Of a stretch of 64,000 bases of DNA, positions 56,546 to 64,000 are shown in pieces. The notes under the pieces were generated by a model. It was given only the letters and a program-made list of their open reading frames with translations, was not told the origin of the DNA and searched no databases. Location: NCBI RefSeq assembly GCF_002355155.1, contig NZ_AP017369.1, positions 2,790,001 to 2,854,000 of the forward strand. The letters run 5' to 3'. The DNA comes from Corynebacterium suranareeae (lineage in GTDB: Bacteria; Actinomycetota; Actinomycetes; Mycobacteriales; Mycobacteriaceae). Both the position numbers and the translations under genes were made by a program. How positions within the stretch are numbered: position 1 is the first letter of the stretch; each line of letters opens with the position of its first letter.

Positions 56546-58693
56546 TTACAGCATGCAGCTGACGCAACCGTCAACTTCAGTGCCTTCCAAAGCTACCTGG
56601 CGCAGACGAATGTAATACAAGGTCTTAATGCCCTTGCGCCATGCGTAAATCTGCGCACGGTTGATATCACGAGTGGTGGCAGTGTCCTTGAAGAACAAGG
56701 TCAAAGACAGACCCTGATCAACGTACTTGGTTGCCACAGCGTAGGTGTCAATGATCTTCTCGTAGCCGATCTCATAGGCATCCTCGAAGTACTCCAGGTT
56801 GTCATTGTCCATGTGTGGAGCTGGGTAGTACACACGACCAATCTTGCCTTCCTTGCGGATTTCAATCTTGGACGCGATGGGGTGGATCGAGGAGGTGGAG
56901 TTGTTGATGTAGGAGATCGAACCAGTTGGTGGAACTGCCTGCAGGTTACGGTTGAACAGACCGTGTTCCTGAACGTCTGCCTTGAGCGCTGCCCAATCTT
57001 CAACGGTTGGGGTGTGAATGTTGGACTTAGCGAAAAGTTCCTTGACCTTGTCGGTCTTTGGTGCGAACTCTGCTGCATCGAAATCATCAAAGTACTCACC
57101 GGTGGCGTACTTGGAGTTCTCGAAGTTCTTAAAACGCTCACCGCGTTCACGAGCGATCTTGTTGGATGCGCGCAGGCACTGGTATAGCACAGCAGCGAAG
57201 TATGCGTTGGTGAAGTCCAGCGCCTCTTCGGAGCCGTAGTGCATGTGCTCGCGACCAAAGTATCCATGCAGGTTCATCTGTCCAAGACCAATAGCGTGCG
57301 CTGCATCGTTGCCCTTGCGGATGGAAGGAACGGAATCGATGCTGGTCTGCTCAGACACTGCAGTCAAACCACGGATCGCGGTTTCGATGGTCTTTTCAAA
57401 GTTTGGTGAATCCATGGCCATTGCAACGTTGAGGGATCCCAAGTTACAAGAAATGTCTTCGCCGACTTCTGCGTAAGTAAGGTCATCGTTGAATACAGAT
57501 GGGGTGGAAACCTGAAGGATCTCAGAGCACAGGTTGGAGTGAGTGATGCGGCCTTCAATAGGGTTCGCTGCATTCACGGTGTCTTCATACATGATGTATG
57601 GGTAACCGGACTCAAACTGGATTTCTGCCAGGGTCTGGAAGAACTGACGCGCGTTGATCTTGGACTTGCGGATGCGGTCATCATCAACCATCTCGTCGTA
57701 GTGCTCAGTGATGGAGACGTCTGCGAAAGGCTTTCCGTAAATGCGCTCCACATCGTATGGGGAGAACAAGTACATGTCATCGTTGCGCTTAGCTAGCTCG
57801 AAAGTGACGTCCGGGATAACAACACCCAAGGACAGGGTCTTGATGCGGATCTTCTCGTCAGCATTCTCACGCTTGGTGTCTAGGAAGGACAAGATATCTG
57901 GGTGGTGCGCGTTAAGGTACACAGCACCGGCACCCTGGCGAGCACCCAACTGGTTGGCGTAGGAGAAGGCATCTTCTAGAAGCTTCATCACAGGGATGAC
58001 ACCGGAAGACTGGTTTTCAATCTTCTTAATTGGTGCGCCGGACTCACGAAGGTTAGACAAAAGCAATGCCACGCCACCGCCACGCTTGGACAGCTGAAGA
58101 GCAGAGTTGATGGAACGTCCAATAGATTCCATGTTGTCTTCAATACGCAGCAGGAAGCAAGATACTGGCTCGCCGCGCTGTGCCTTACCGGAGTTCAGGA
58201 AGGTTGGGGTTGCTGGCTGGAAACGGCCAGACATGATCTCATCAACCAAGTTTTCAGCTAGTGGGCGGTCGCCATCAGCAAGGGTCAGGGCAACCATGCA
58301 TACGCGGTCTTCGAAACGCTCAAGGTAGCGACGTCCGTCGAAAGTCTTCAGGGTGTAGGAGGTGTAGTACTTGTATGCACCGAGGAAGGACTGGAAGCGG
58401 AACTTGAATGCATATGCACGCTTGAATAGTTCCTTGATGAATTGGAAGTCGTACTTGTCCAACACGATTGGATCGTAGTACTTGTTATCAACCAGGTAGT
58501 CGATCTTTTCCTGAAGATTATGGAAAAAAACGGTGTTCTGGTTGACGTGCTGCAGGAAGTACTGGTTTGCAGCCTCGCGGTCCTTATCAAACTGGATCTT
58601 GCCGTTGTCATCGTAAAGGTTGAGCAACGCGTTGAGAGCGTGGAAGTCCATTTGGTCTCCGCGTGGCACGACGGTGGTTCCCGATGCAGTCAA
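56546..58693 (-). CDS. nrdE: Class Ib ribonucleotide reductase, large subunit
   Basis: Reduces ribonucleoside diphosphates to deoxy forms. The 715-residue frame has [16 protein letters not shown] (active-site Cys), [12 protein letters not shown] (radical Cys and Glu), and the C-terminal DGCVSCML, whose cysteine pair takes electrons from NrdH. The start codon is TTG at 58693 behind AAGGGACACTCC. An ATG at 58651 with GGAG 5 bases upstream would give 701 residues, so the start is open. It is the last gene of nrdH-orf-nrdI-nrdE. Confidence 0.95.
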   Translation of the reverse strand: MTASGTTVVPRGDQMDFHALNALLNLYDDNGKIQFDKDREAANQYFLQHVNQNTVFFHNLQEKIDYLVDNKYYDPIVLDKYDFQFIKELFKRAYAFKFRFQSFLGAYKYYTSYTLKTFDGRRYLERFEDRVCMVALTLADGDRPLAENLVDEIMSGRFQPATPTFLNSGKAQRGEPVSCFLLRIEDNMESIGRSINSALQLSKRGGGVALLLSNLRESGAPIKKIENQSSGVIPVMKLLEDAFSYANQLGARQGAGAVYLNAHHPDILSFLDTKRENADEKIRIKTLSLGVVIPDVTFELAKRNDDMYLFSPYDVERIYGKPFADVSITEHYDEMVDDDRIRKSKINARQFFQTLAEIQFESGYPYIMYEDTVNAANPIEGRITHSNLCSEILQVSTPSVFNDDLTYAEVGEDISCNLGSLNVAMAMDSPNFEKTIETAIRGLTAVSEQTSIDSVPSIRKGNDAAHAIGLGQMNLHGYFGREHMHYGSEEALDFTNAYFAAVLYQCLRASNKIARERGERFKNFENSKYATGEYFDDFDAAEFAPKTDKVKELFAKSNIHTPTVEDWAALKADVQEHGLFNRNLQAVPPTGSISYINNSTSSIHPIASKIEIRKEGKIGRVYYPAPHMDNDNLEYFEDAYEIGYEKIIDTYAVATKYVDQGLSLTLFFKDTATTRDINRAQIYAWRKGIKTLYYIRLRQVALEGTEVDGCVSCML

Positions 58694-58751
58694 AGGAGTG
58701 TCCCTTTCAAAAGAGGTGAAAACAGTGTGGTGTTTAATTTAGTTTTTAGGT

Positions 58752-59210
58752 TTATCTCGATGTAACTGGTTCTTGTGGTTCCAGTCCAAGAGCTTGGGCA
58801 TTGTGGATTAGTCCTCCACGAAGGATACTCACATCCTCTTCGTTGCCCATCAACTCGAAACGGTAGACATAGGGCACTTTACATTTCTTAGAAATGATCT
58901 CGCCGGCCAGCCCGAAATCAGCGCCGAAGTTGGAGTTTCCACCTGCTACGACAGCTTTGATAAAGCTTCGGTTGTGTTCATCGTTAAGGAATCTAATGAC
59001 TTGCGGTGGCACGGGCCTAGAGTTTTCACCTGTCATAGATACCCCACCGCCGTAGGTCGGTGTGATCAATACATATGGCTCATTGACTTTCAATGGCTCC
59101 TCGCCTCTTGTGAGGGGGATGCGCACGTTTGGAAAGTCCAGCTTTTGTACGAAACGATGCGTGTTGTCGGTGGCCGAGGAAAAATACACGATGAGCATCC
59201 TCGAACTCAC
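58752..59210 (-). CDS. nrdI: NrdI flavodoxin-like maturation protein
   Basis: A 152-residue flavoprotein that supplies the oxidant for assembling the manganese-tyrosyl cofactor of NrdF. The phosphate loop is [12 protein letters not shown]; further flavin contacts are [12 protein letters not shown] and [17 protein letters not shown]. The GTG start overlaps the stop of the preceding 80-codon frame by 4 bases (GTGA). It lies 58 bases before nrdE. Confidence 0.93.
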   Translation of the reverse strand: MSSRMLIVYFSSATDNTHRFVQKLDFPNVRIPLTRGEEPLKVNEPYVLITPTYGGGVSMTGENSRPVPPQVIRFLNDEHNRSFIKAVVAGGNSNFGADFGLAGEIISKKCKVPYVYRFELMGNEEDVSILRGGLIHNAQALGLEPQEPVTSR

Positions 59211-59449
59211 TTCCCTTCTAAATACCGCTTGTGTGCAAGTGTAGTGCGCTTACACATGCCAACGTGATTTCCATAGCTGCGGAAAAACACATTGAGTTTT
59301 TCTTCTCCACAAGTTTCAAAGCCATACATTGGTGAAAATAGTGGAGAAATACGAAACGCCGCCAAATAGTAGGCGACGAACATGGGGAAGGCCACAATTA
59401 CTGTGGCATTAAATGGCGCACATGTTCGATTGAACACAGTGTGCCACAA
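59207..59449 (-). CDS. Small ORF between nrdH and nrdI
   Basis: An 80-codon frame that fills the unusually large gap between nrdH and nrdI. It begins with GTG 8 bases after the nrdH stop and its TGA overlaps the nrdI start codon, a geometry seen with real coupled genes. It has one hydrophobic stretch (about 15-32, [18 protein letters not shown]), three cysteines and a basic C-terminus. There is no good ribosome binding site and no known family. It may only be a translated leader that carries ribosomes to nrdI. Confidence 0.4.
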   Translation of the reverse strand: MWHTVFNRTCAPFNATVIVAFPMFVAYYLAAFRISPLFSPMYGFETCGEEKLNVFFRSYGNHVGMCKRTTLAHKRYLEGK

Positions 59450-59457
59450 GGCGTACT

Positions 59458-59691
59458 TTAAGCTGCTGCAGTAGCCATTTCACGGATGCGCTCTGGGCGG
59501 AATCCGGACCAGTGAGAGCCGTCTGCAACAACGACCGGAGCCTGCAGGTAACCCAACGCAAGGACATACTCACGTGCTTCTTCATCAAGGCTGATATCAA
59601 TGAGATCGTACTCAAGACCAGCGCGGTCAAGGGCCTTCTTGGTGGCGTTGCACTGGACGCAAGCTGGCTTGGTGTAAACGGTGATTGCCAT
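59458..59691 (-). CDS. nrdH: NrdH redoxin
   Basis: A 77-residue glutaredoxin-like protein that reduces NrdE, using thioredoxin reductase. The active site CVQC is at residues 11-14, followed by KKALDRAGLEYDLIDIS and the cis-proline region LGYLQAPVVV, and the conserved WSGFRPERI. AAGGGAAGG precedes the ATG. It is the first gene of the nrd operon and lies about 105 bases downstream of the NrdR boxes. Confidence 0.95.
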   Translation of the reverse strand: MAITVYTKPACVQCNATKKALDRAGLEYDLIDISLDEEAREYVLALGYLQAPVVVADGSHWSGFRPERIREMATAAA

Positions 59692-59795
59692 TTTTGGACC
59701 TTCCCTTTTCGGTGTTAGCGGATAACGCTAACGCCTCATCTCACTTTTTTAGATCTGTTTTTAAAGTCTTTGTATCGCTCAAAGCGACACCACAG

Positions 59796-59843
59796 ACACT
59801 ATACTTTGTGGTGAATTAGTGCAACTAGCACTATATATAGTAG
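59796..59843. promoter_or_regulatory. Tandem NrdR boxes of the nrdHIE operon
   Basis: ACACTATACTTTGTGG (59796-59811) and GCACTATATATAGTAG (59828-59843) both fit the NrdR consensus ACACwATATATwGTGT. Their centres are 32 bases apart, three helical turns, the typical spacing of NrdR pairs. Confidence 0.85.
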
Positions 59844-60130
59844 TTACACGGTGAGTATTCCCAGGATGGCAGTTCTTCAGCCACCACATGTAGCGATGAG
59901 CCACCGATTCAAACCCTCGTCCTGTAACTACATTCTTGTCATTTACCCAGCTCGCCACTGAAAACCCAAGGCGCCCGTTATAAAATCGTTATAAAAGTGT
60001 TGACTACAAGAAGTATGAAAATTCACACCTTCAGCCAACCTAGCCGGCCCCACCACTTCAACAGTCCGGCAATCCAACCGCTCAAGAAGCGTCACATGAA
60101 CAAAGCGGATATACCGGGCAAAAAGAAAAA

Positions 60131-60155
60131 TGCCCGACCATCAACAACGGGCAAC
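60131..60155 (-). terminator. Second hairpin downstream of rpmJ
   Basis: TGCCCG and CGGGCA pair around 11-12 bases; on the minus strand TTTTTCTTTTTG follows, so this is a good terminator. Confidence 0.65.
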
Positions 60156-60203
60156 AGGAATTAGAACAAAGATTTGAATCACTATAATCTTGCACACAAA
60201 AAC

Positions 60204-60247
60204 AACCAGGCACCGAACCTTCCAAAAGAAAGGGACGATGCCTGGTT
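60204..60247 (-). terminator. First terminator of rpmJ
   Basis: AACCAGGCACCG pairs with GATGCCTGGTT (one G-T type or mismatched position). On the minus strand TTTTTGTGTG follows. Confidence 0.7.
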
Positions 60248-60277
60248 ATGTGTATAAACCGTGATTAATCGAAAAGA

Positions 60278-60400
60278 TTAACCCTGGCGAGCCTTGAAAC
60301 GTGGCTCCTTCTTGTTGATCACGTAGACTTTGCCACGGCGACGCACGACCTGGGCGCCCGGCTTGTTCTTCAGCGACCGAAGGGAATTGCGTACCTTCAT
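60278..60400 (-). CDS. rpmJ: 50S ribosomal protein L36, cysteine-free form
   Basis: A 40-residue ribosomal protein: [20 protein letters not shown], then [20 protein letters not shown]. It lacks the zinc-binding cysteines of the usual L36, so it is the zinc-independent (YkgO-like) paralogue that can replace the zinc form when zinc is scarce. AAGGAG lies 8 bases before the ATG. In many bacteria this form is repressed by Zur, but I see no convincing Zur site upstream here. Confidence 0.93.
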
Positions 60401-60615
60401 TCGGGCGCTCCTTTCTCTCATGCGCTATTTAAGGCTATTTTTCAGCGGCTAGATGAGCAAATAAAATTAGCACGTCTAACCAGCTATGACACGAGGAACT
60501 ATCTTAACCGACAGCCGCGCTAAACTCCAAACCATTGTGTAGCACTGCTCAAGTTCCGGGCTTTTGAAAACTCGTGGAAAACACTAAACAGACATATTTG
60601 CCTAGGATGAAGTGC

Positions 60616-61449
60616 ATGACATCGACTCAAACTGAGATCATTAATGAACTGAAAGTTAGCCCCGAAATTAACGCTGCATCGGAAGTGGATACTCGTGTAC
60701 AGTTCCTGGTCGACTACCTGCGGGTATCTAAGGCAAAGGGCTTTGTTCTTGGCATTTCAGGTGGGCAGGATTCCACTCTTGCGGGACGGCTTGCCCAGTT
60801 GGCAGTAGAGCGCATTCGTGCGGAAGAAAACAGCGAAGATTATGTTTTTTACGCAGTTCGTTTGCCGTACGCAATCCAGGCTGATGAGGACGATGCTCAG
60901 GTTGCTTTAGAGTTCATCGCGCCGGATAAACAGGTAACCATCAACGTCAAAGATGCAACAGATGCTACTGATGCCACCGTGGCTGCCGCATTAGAAATCC
61001 CGGAGCTTAGCGATTTCAACCGGGGCAATATTAAAGCTCGCCAACGCATGATTGCCCAGTACGCCATTGCCGGCCAGCTTGGCTTGTTGGTTATTGGAAC
61101 GGATCACGCTGCAGAAAATGTCACTGGGTTTTTTACTAAATTCGGTGACGGTGCGGCCGATCTGCTCCCTTTAGCGGGTCTGAGCAAGCGTCAAGGCGCA
61201 GCCATTTTGCAGCATTTAGGGGCTCCGGAAAGCACGTGGTTGAAGGTCCCCACCGCTGACCTGGAGGAAGATCGCCCAGCCCTTCCAGATGAGGAAGCGC
61301 TAGGCGTGAGCTATTCAGATATTGATAATTATCTGGAAAATAAGGAAAATGTCAGCGAGCAAGCACAGCAACGCATCGAGCACCTGTGGAAAATTGGTCA
61401 GCACAAGCGCCACCTGCCTGCTACCCCGCAGGATAAATGGTGGCGATAA
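60616..61449 (+). CDS. nadE: NAD synthetase, ammonia-dependent
   Basis: Last step of NAD synthesis: amidates nicotinate adenine dinucleotide with ATP and ammonia. It has 277 residues from the ATG at 60616; upstream in-frame starts exist at 60574 and 60607. The pyrophosphatase loop SGGQDS is at 48-53. Further family motifs are [49 protein letters not shown] and the late DKWWR. No glutaminase domain is fused. It completes the pncA and pncB salvage route in this window. Confidence 0.94.
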   Translation: MTSTQTEIINELKVSPEINAASEVDTRVQFLVDYLRVSKAKGFVLGISGGQDSTLAGRLAQLAVERIRAEENSEDYVFYAVRLPYAIQADEDDAQVALEFIAPDKQVTINVKDATDATDATVAAALEIPELSDFNRGNIKARQRMIAQYAIAGQLGLLVIGTDHAAENVTGFFTKFGDGAADLLPLAGLSKRQGAAILQHLGAPESTWLKVPTADLEEDRPALPDEEALGVSYSDIDNYLENKENVSEQAQQRIEHLWKIGQHKRHLPATPQDKWWR

Positions 61450-61465
61450 AAGGTGCGGGAGGGAG

Positions 61466-61494
61466 GCGTCGATAAGCAAAATGCTTTTCGACGC
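61466..61494. terminator. Hairpin between nadE and the split-barrel gene, built from two 13-mer copies
   Basis: GCGTCGATAAGC, five bases AAAAT, then GCTTTTCGACGC form a 12-bp stem with one mismatch. It lies between two convergent genes, so it probably ends both transcripts. Each arm is an exact copy of the repeated 13-mer described in the findings. Confidence 0.7.
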
Positions 61495-61501
61495 CAGCCG
61501 G

Positions 61502-61915
61502 CTAGTAGCGCTCCGGCTCCTCCCCTAACGCGAATTCGCGGCCGGTAACCTCGTTAGGCGTAATGCGCACGTAATTATACTTCAGCGTTGGAATCCACGG
61601 CTTCAGATCAAGGGTATCGGCGTAGGCGATCTCATCGATTTTGCGCACAATTTCCGCAGTTCCACGAACAACCACAGACCAGGCCATACCGTCTTTGACC
61701 TCATCGGCTTCAAACAACACATCATGGTTGAGGTTTATGCTAAAAAGTTTGTTGCCCTCGGCGGTTCTGAGGTAAATCACACCTTTATCAACGATGAAGT
61801 TGACGGGGAAAATATCCATATCATCGCTGCGACGAACCACAACACGACCCAGGGAAACCGACTGCAAGCGCTCCAAGGCTTCCTGTTCATTGAGGATGTT
61901 GACTGGGTTGTCCAT
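61502..61915 (-). CDS. FMN-binding split-barrel (PNPOx-like) protein
   Basis: A 137-residue flavin-type split barrel of the pyridoxamine oxidase-like family. The fold pattern reads LGRVVVRRSDDMDIFPVNFI, then GVIYLRTAEGNKLFSI and MAWSVVVRGTAEIV. Mycobacterial relatives bind F420 or FMN and act as reductases. GGAG lies 6 bases before the ATG at 61915; a longer frame to 61933 is less likely. The substrate cannot be inferred. Confidence 0.82.
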   Translation of the reverse strand: MDNPVNILNEQEALERLQSVSLGRVVVRRSDDMDIFPVNFIVDKGVIYLRTAEGNKLFSINLNHDVLFEADEVKDGMAWSVVVRGTAEIVRKIDEIAYADTLDLKPWIPTLKYNYVRITPNEVTGREFALGEEPERY

Positions 61916-62000
61916 TGTTATCTCCACTCCCACAGAAAAACTACGAAAAGGGTTATCCGGTACTAACCAGCCTAGTCCTCAATTGCACCTCTTGAGCGGC

Positions 62001-63023
62001 TTAATGCACCCGCACTGCAGTACGACCATGCAGCTTTCCAGCCATTAAATCCTCGCCAGCCTGCGCCACATCTTTGACATCAATGACAGTGGTCATATCA
62101 TCTAGCACCGCGGTATCAAGATGTTCCGACAGTAACGCCCACGCACGTCGACGCAGCTCACGGGGTGCATCGACAGAGTTAATGCCCACCAAATGCACAC
62201 CGCGAAGAATAAACGGCAACACTGTTCCCGGCAGATCCGGTCCCTGTGCCATTCCGCACGCCGTGACAATTCCGCCCCATTTTGTCTGCGCAATCGCATT
62301 GACAAGTGTGTGGGATCCCACTGAATCCACTACACCCGCCCAACGCCCCTTCTGCAGCGGCCGACCCTTTTCAGAAAGCTCCGCGCGATCAATGATGTCG
62401 CTTGCGCCCAAGCTGGTCAGGTATTCGGCATGCGCTTCTCGACGCCCCGTTACCGCAACCGTCGTATACCCCAACTTATTCAGCAGGTGAAGTGCAATCG
62501 AACCCACACCACCAGTTGAACCGGTTACCAGAATCTCCCCATCCTCCGGCTTGACCCCCTGATCCACCAAAGCATTCACTGACAGCGCAGCCGTGAAACC
62601 TGCAGTTCCCAACGCACCTACCTGCTGCGCGGAGAAGTTAAATGGAATGTGCAGCAATGGTTCAGACGGCACTTTCAATCGCTGCGTGAAACCTCCATGC
62701 CGGTTCTCCCCCAAACCAGCGCCATTCAGCACCACTTCATCACCACGACCAAAGCGAGGATCAGCACTTTCAATCACAGTGCCCACCACATCGATACCCG
62801 GGATCAGCGGCACAGTGCGCACCACTCCCTTATCACCCTTCAGGGCCATCGCATCCTTGTAATTCAAGCTGGACCAACCAACCTCAATTAGAACGTCGCC
62901 TTCTCCCAAAAAGGATGGATCAGAGAAAGTGTCCTGGTAGGAGGTAGTGAAATTTCCATCCTCATCCTGGCTGAGAACAACGCTATTGATCGGGCCTTCA
63001 GAAAATATGTGAGCTGGAGTCAT
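62001..63023 (-). CDS. Zinc-free MDR oxidoreductase, YhdH/AcuI type
   Basis: A 340-residue medium-chain dehydrogenase/reductase. The N-terminal half has SSLNYKDAMALKG, typical of the YhdH/YhfP group, and PGIDVVGTV. The NADPH-binding part has VTGSTGGVGSIALHLLNKLG. AcuI members reduce acrylyl-CoA; others reduce quinones or enones. No zinc-ligand cysteines are seen. It is divergent from the MmgE/PrpD gene with about 250 bases between starts. Confidence 0.87.
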   Translation of the reverse strand: MTPAHIFSEGPINSVVLSQDEDGNFTTSYQDTFSDPSFLGEGDVLIEVGWSSLNYKDAMALKGDKGVVRTVPLIPGIDVVGTVIESADPRFGRGDEVVLNGAGLGENRHGGFTQRLKVPSEPLLHIPFNFSAQQVGALGTAGFTAALSVNALVDQGVKPEDGEILVTGSTGGVGSIALHLLNKLGYTTVAVTGRREAHAEYLTSLGASDIIDRAELSEKGRPLQKGRWAGVVDSVGSHTLVNAIAQTKWGGIVTACGMAQGPDLPGTVLPFILRGVHLVGINSVDAPRELRRRAWALLSEHLDTAVLDDMTTVIDVKDVAQAGEDLMAGKLHGRTAVRVH

Positions 63024-63237
63024 AGCCCCCGAGTGTAATGAAAATTGTTCGACCGGGGTATGGGATTTTGGGCCGGGAATCTGAGGTGGAAGCTTCCGGG
63101 AGGCAGGCGCTTAACGGGAGGATTGGCACACAGATAAACAAACGCTAACAAAAATCTATTACACATAGAAGAGTTCTATGACTTAATCCACAATGTGATG
63201 CAAATCATTGACCTTCACCCCGGACCAAGCGCTTAAT

Positions 63238-63256
63238 GAAGGCAAGCCTAACTTAA
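63238..63256. promoter_or_regulatory. DtxR-like box upstream of the MmgE/PrpD gene
   Basis: GAAGGCAAGCCTAACTTAA matches the DtxR consensus at 14 of 19 positions, with the core AGCCTAAC intact. It ends 18 bases before the start codon, a position suited to repression. I recall the PrpD-like gene of this region being listed as a DtxR target in C. glutamicum. Confidence 0.6.
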
Positions 63257-63274
63257 CTAGTAGATAGGATTGCA

Positions 63275-64000
63275 ATGACCGAATCGCAAGATCTCGCCGC
63301 ATTCGTGGAAGCTGCCAAACTCGATGATGCAAGCCCCGAAGCCGTAGAGCAATTGAAAATCAGAGTGCTAGACACCGTAGGCGTTGCCATTGGCGCACTG
63401 GATGCCGAACCGATTGTCGCCATTCGAGGACTCCTGGAAGACCTCGGGGGAACTGAACAGTCAACACTCATTGGCGGTGGCAAGACCACTCCGGAACGTG
63501 CAGCATTTTTCAACAGCGCATTAAGCCGCTACCTCGACTTCATGGACGCCTACCTAGCAAAAGGCGAAACCAACCACCCCTCAGACAACTTCGGCGCAGT
63601 GCTCGCTGCAGCCGAAAGCGTTGGTGCTTCAGGAAAAGACCTTCTCACCGCATTCGCCGTGGCCTACCAGGTACACACCAGACTTTCAGATGTCGCACCA
63701 GTTCGCGCCAAAGGTTTCGACCACACCACTCAAGGAGCTTTCGCAGCGGGCGCGTCGGCTGCCAAAGCGCTGGGCTTACCAGCAGATCAAATCGCCAACG
63801 CACTGGCCATCGCAGGAACAGCCAATGTTGCACTTCGTGTCACTCGCACTGGAAACTTGAGCCACTGGAAAGGTCTTGCATACCCACACGTATCCAAAGA
63901 AGGAACCTGGGCAGCACTGCTGGCAAGCCGGGGTATTACCGGACCGGAAGAAGTCTTCGAAGGCAACAAGGGATTCAAAGAGTCCGTCTCTGGTCCTTTC
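63275..64000 (+). CDS. MmgE/PrpD family protein (3' end outside window)
   Basis: The first 242 codons of a protein of the MmgE/PrpD family, which includes 2-methylcitrate dehydratase and cis-aconitate decarboxylase. Conserved segments are LKIRVLDTVGVAIGALDAEP, AAFFNSALSRYLDFMDAYLA, the HPSDNFGAVLAAAE stretch and LSHWKGLAYPHVSKEGTWAA. AGGA precedes the ATG by 5 bases. With a DtxR-like box close by, it may respond to iron. The exact substrate is not clear from this part; propionate metabolism is only one possibility. Confidence 0.88.
   Translation, partial: MTESQDLAAFVEAAKLDDASPEAVEQLKIRVLDTVGVAIGALDAEPIVAIRGLLEDLGGTEQSTLIGGGKTTPERAAFFNSALSRYLDFMDAYLAKGETNHPSDNFGAVLAAAESVGASGKDLLTAFAVAYQVHTRLSDVAPVRAKGFDHTTQGAFAAGASAAKALGLPADQIANALAIAGTANVALRVTRTGNLSHWKGLAYPHVSKEGTWAALLASRGITGPEEVFEGNKGFKESVSGPF

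Overview
The window is chromosomal DNA of a Corynebacterium, almost certainly Corynebacterium glutamicum or a very close relative. The evidence is a single-chain actinobacterial type I fatty acid synthase beside its regulator FasR and AcpS, the gluconate operator TATGATAGTACCAAT together with a GntR1-type regulator, class Ib ribonucleotide reductase genes split into nrdHIE and a distant nrdF, MepA, DtxR-type iron boxes, and a gene order (clpS to rdgB, next to pncB and dinG) also found in mycobacteria. GC content is moderate. Many genes use GTG or TTG starts, and several starts lack a ribosome binding site.

Layout. 1-5.1 kb: a sugar-type permease fused to a cytidylate-kinase-like domain, gluconate kinase with its operator, a DUF222/HNH protein, nicotinamidase and a DUF3618 protein. 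5.2-20.4 kb: a lipid block (peroxiredoxin bcp, fasR, acpS, a 14-helix drug exporter, and the 9-kb fasA), interrupted at 8.3-11.3 kb by an A+T-richer accessory island that carries the right end of an ISL3-family element and an unusual membrane/pentapeptide protein. 20.7-26 kb: a PucR-type regulator with a small partner, secreted M23 peptidase MepA, a CPBP membrane protease divergent from a two-component system, and tRNA-Leu(UAG). 26-33 kb: an LprD-like protein, a DUF3817 protein, rdgB-rph, then a two-gene secreted locus (a 1.2-kresidue HtaA/propeller/Ig protein and a small exported protein) behind a DtxR-like box. 33.4-43.8 kb: a Rv1339-like metallo-hydrolase, murI, a membrane-anchored protein, a MarR regulator, clpS-DUF2017-S58 peptidase-rhomboid, a CAP protein coupled to pncB, and dinG. 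44-49 kb: a membrane protein, PTH2, serB, ctaD. 49.5-51.4 kb: an XRE/ImmA-IrrE/PIN module whose PIN gene carries an in-frame amber codon. 51.4-60.4 kb: nrdF, ferritin, gntR1, a DtxR-family regulator with a cation exchanger, nrdE-nrdI-orf-nrdH under tandem NrdR boxes, and a cysteine-free L36. 60.6-64 kb: nadE, a flavin split-barrel protein, a YhdH/AcuI-type oxidoreductase and the start of a MmgE/PrpD gene behind a DtxR-like box.

Themes. NAD salvage is represented at three places (pncA, pncB, nadE). Iron and metal control links ferritin, the HtaA-like locus, the PrpD-like gene and the metal-dependent NrdF. FasA, FasR and AcpS form a functional lipid set. Four intergenic regions, three of them convergent, hold mosaics of short dispersed repeats, including four hairpins whose arms co-vary. 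A 13-mer, GGCGTCGAWAAGC, recurs on both strands, inside genes and between them, far above chance. I found no CRISPR array, rRNA or complete mobile element.
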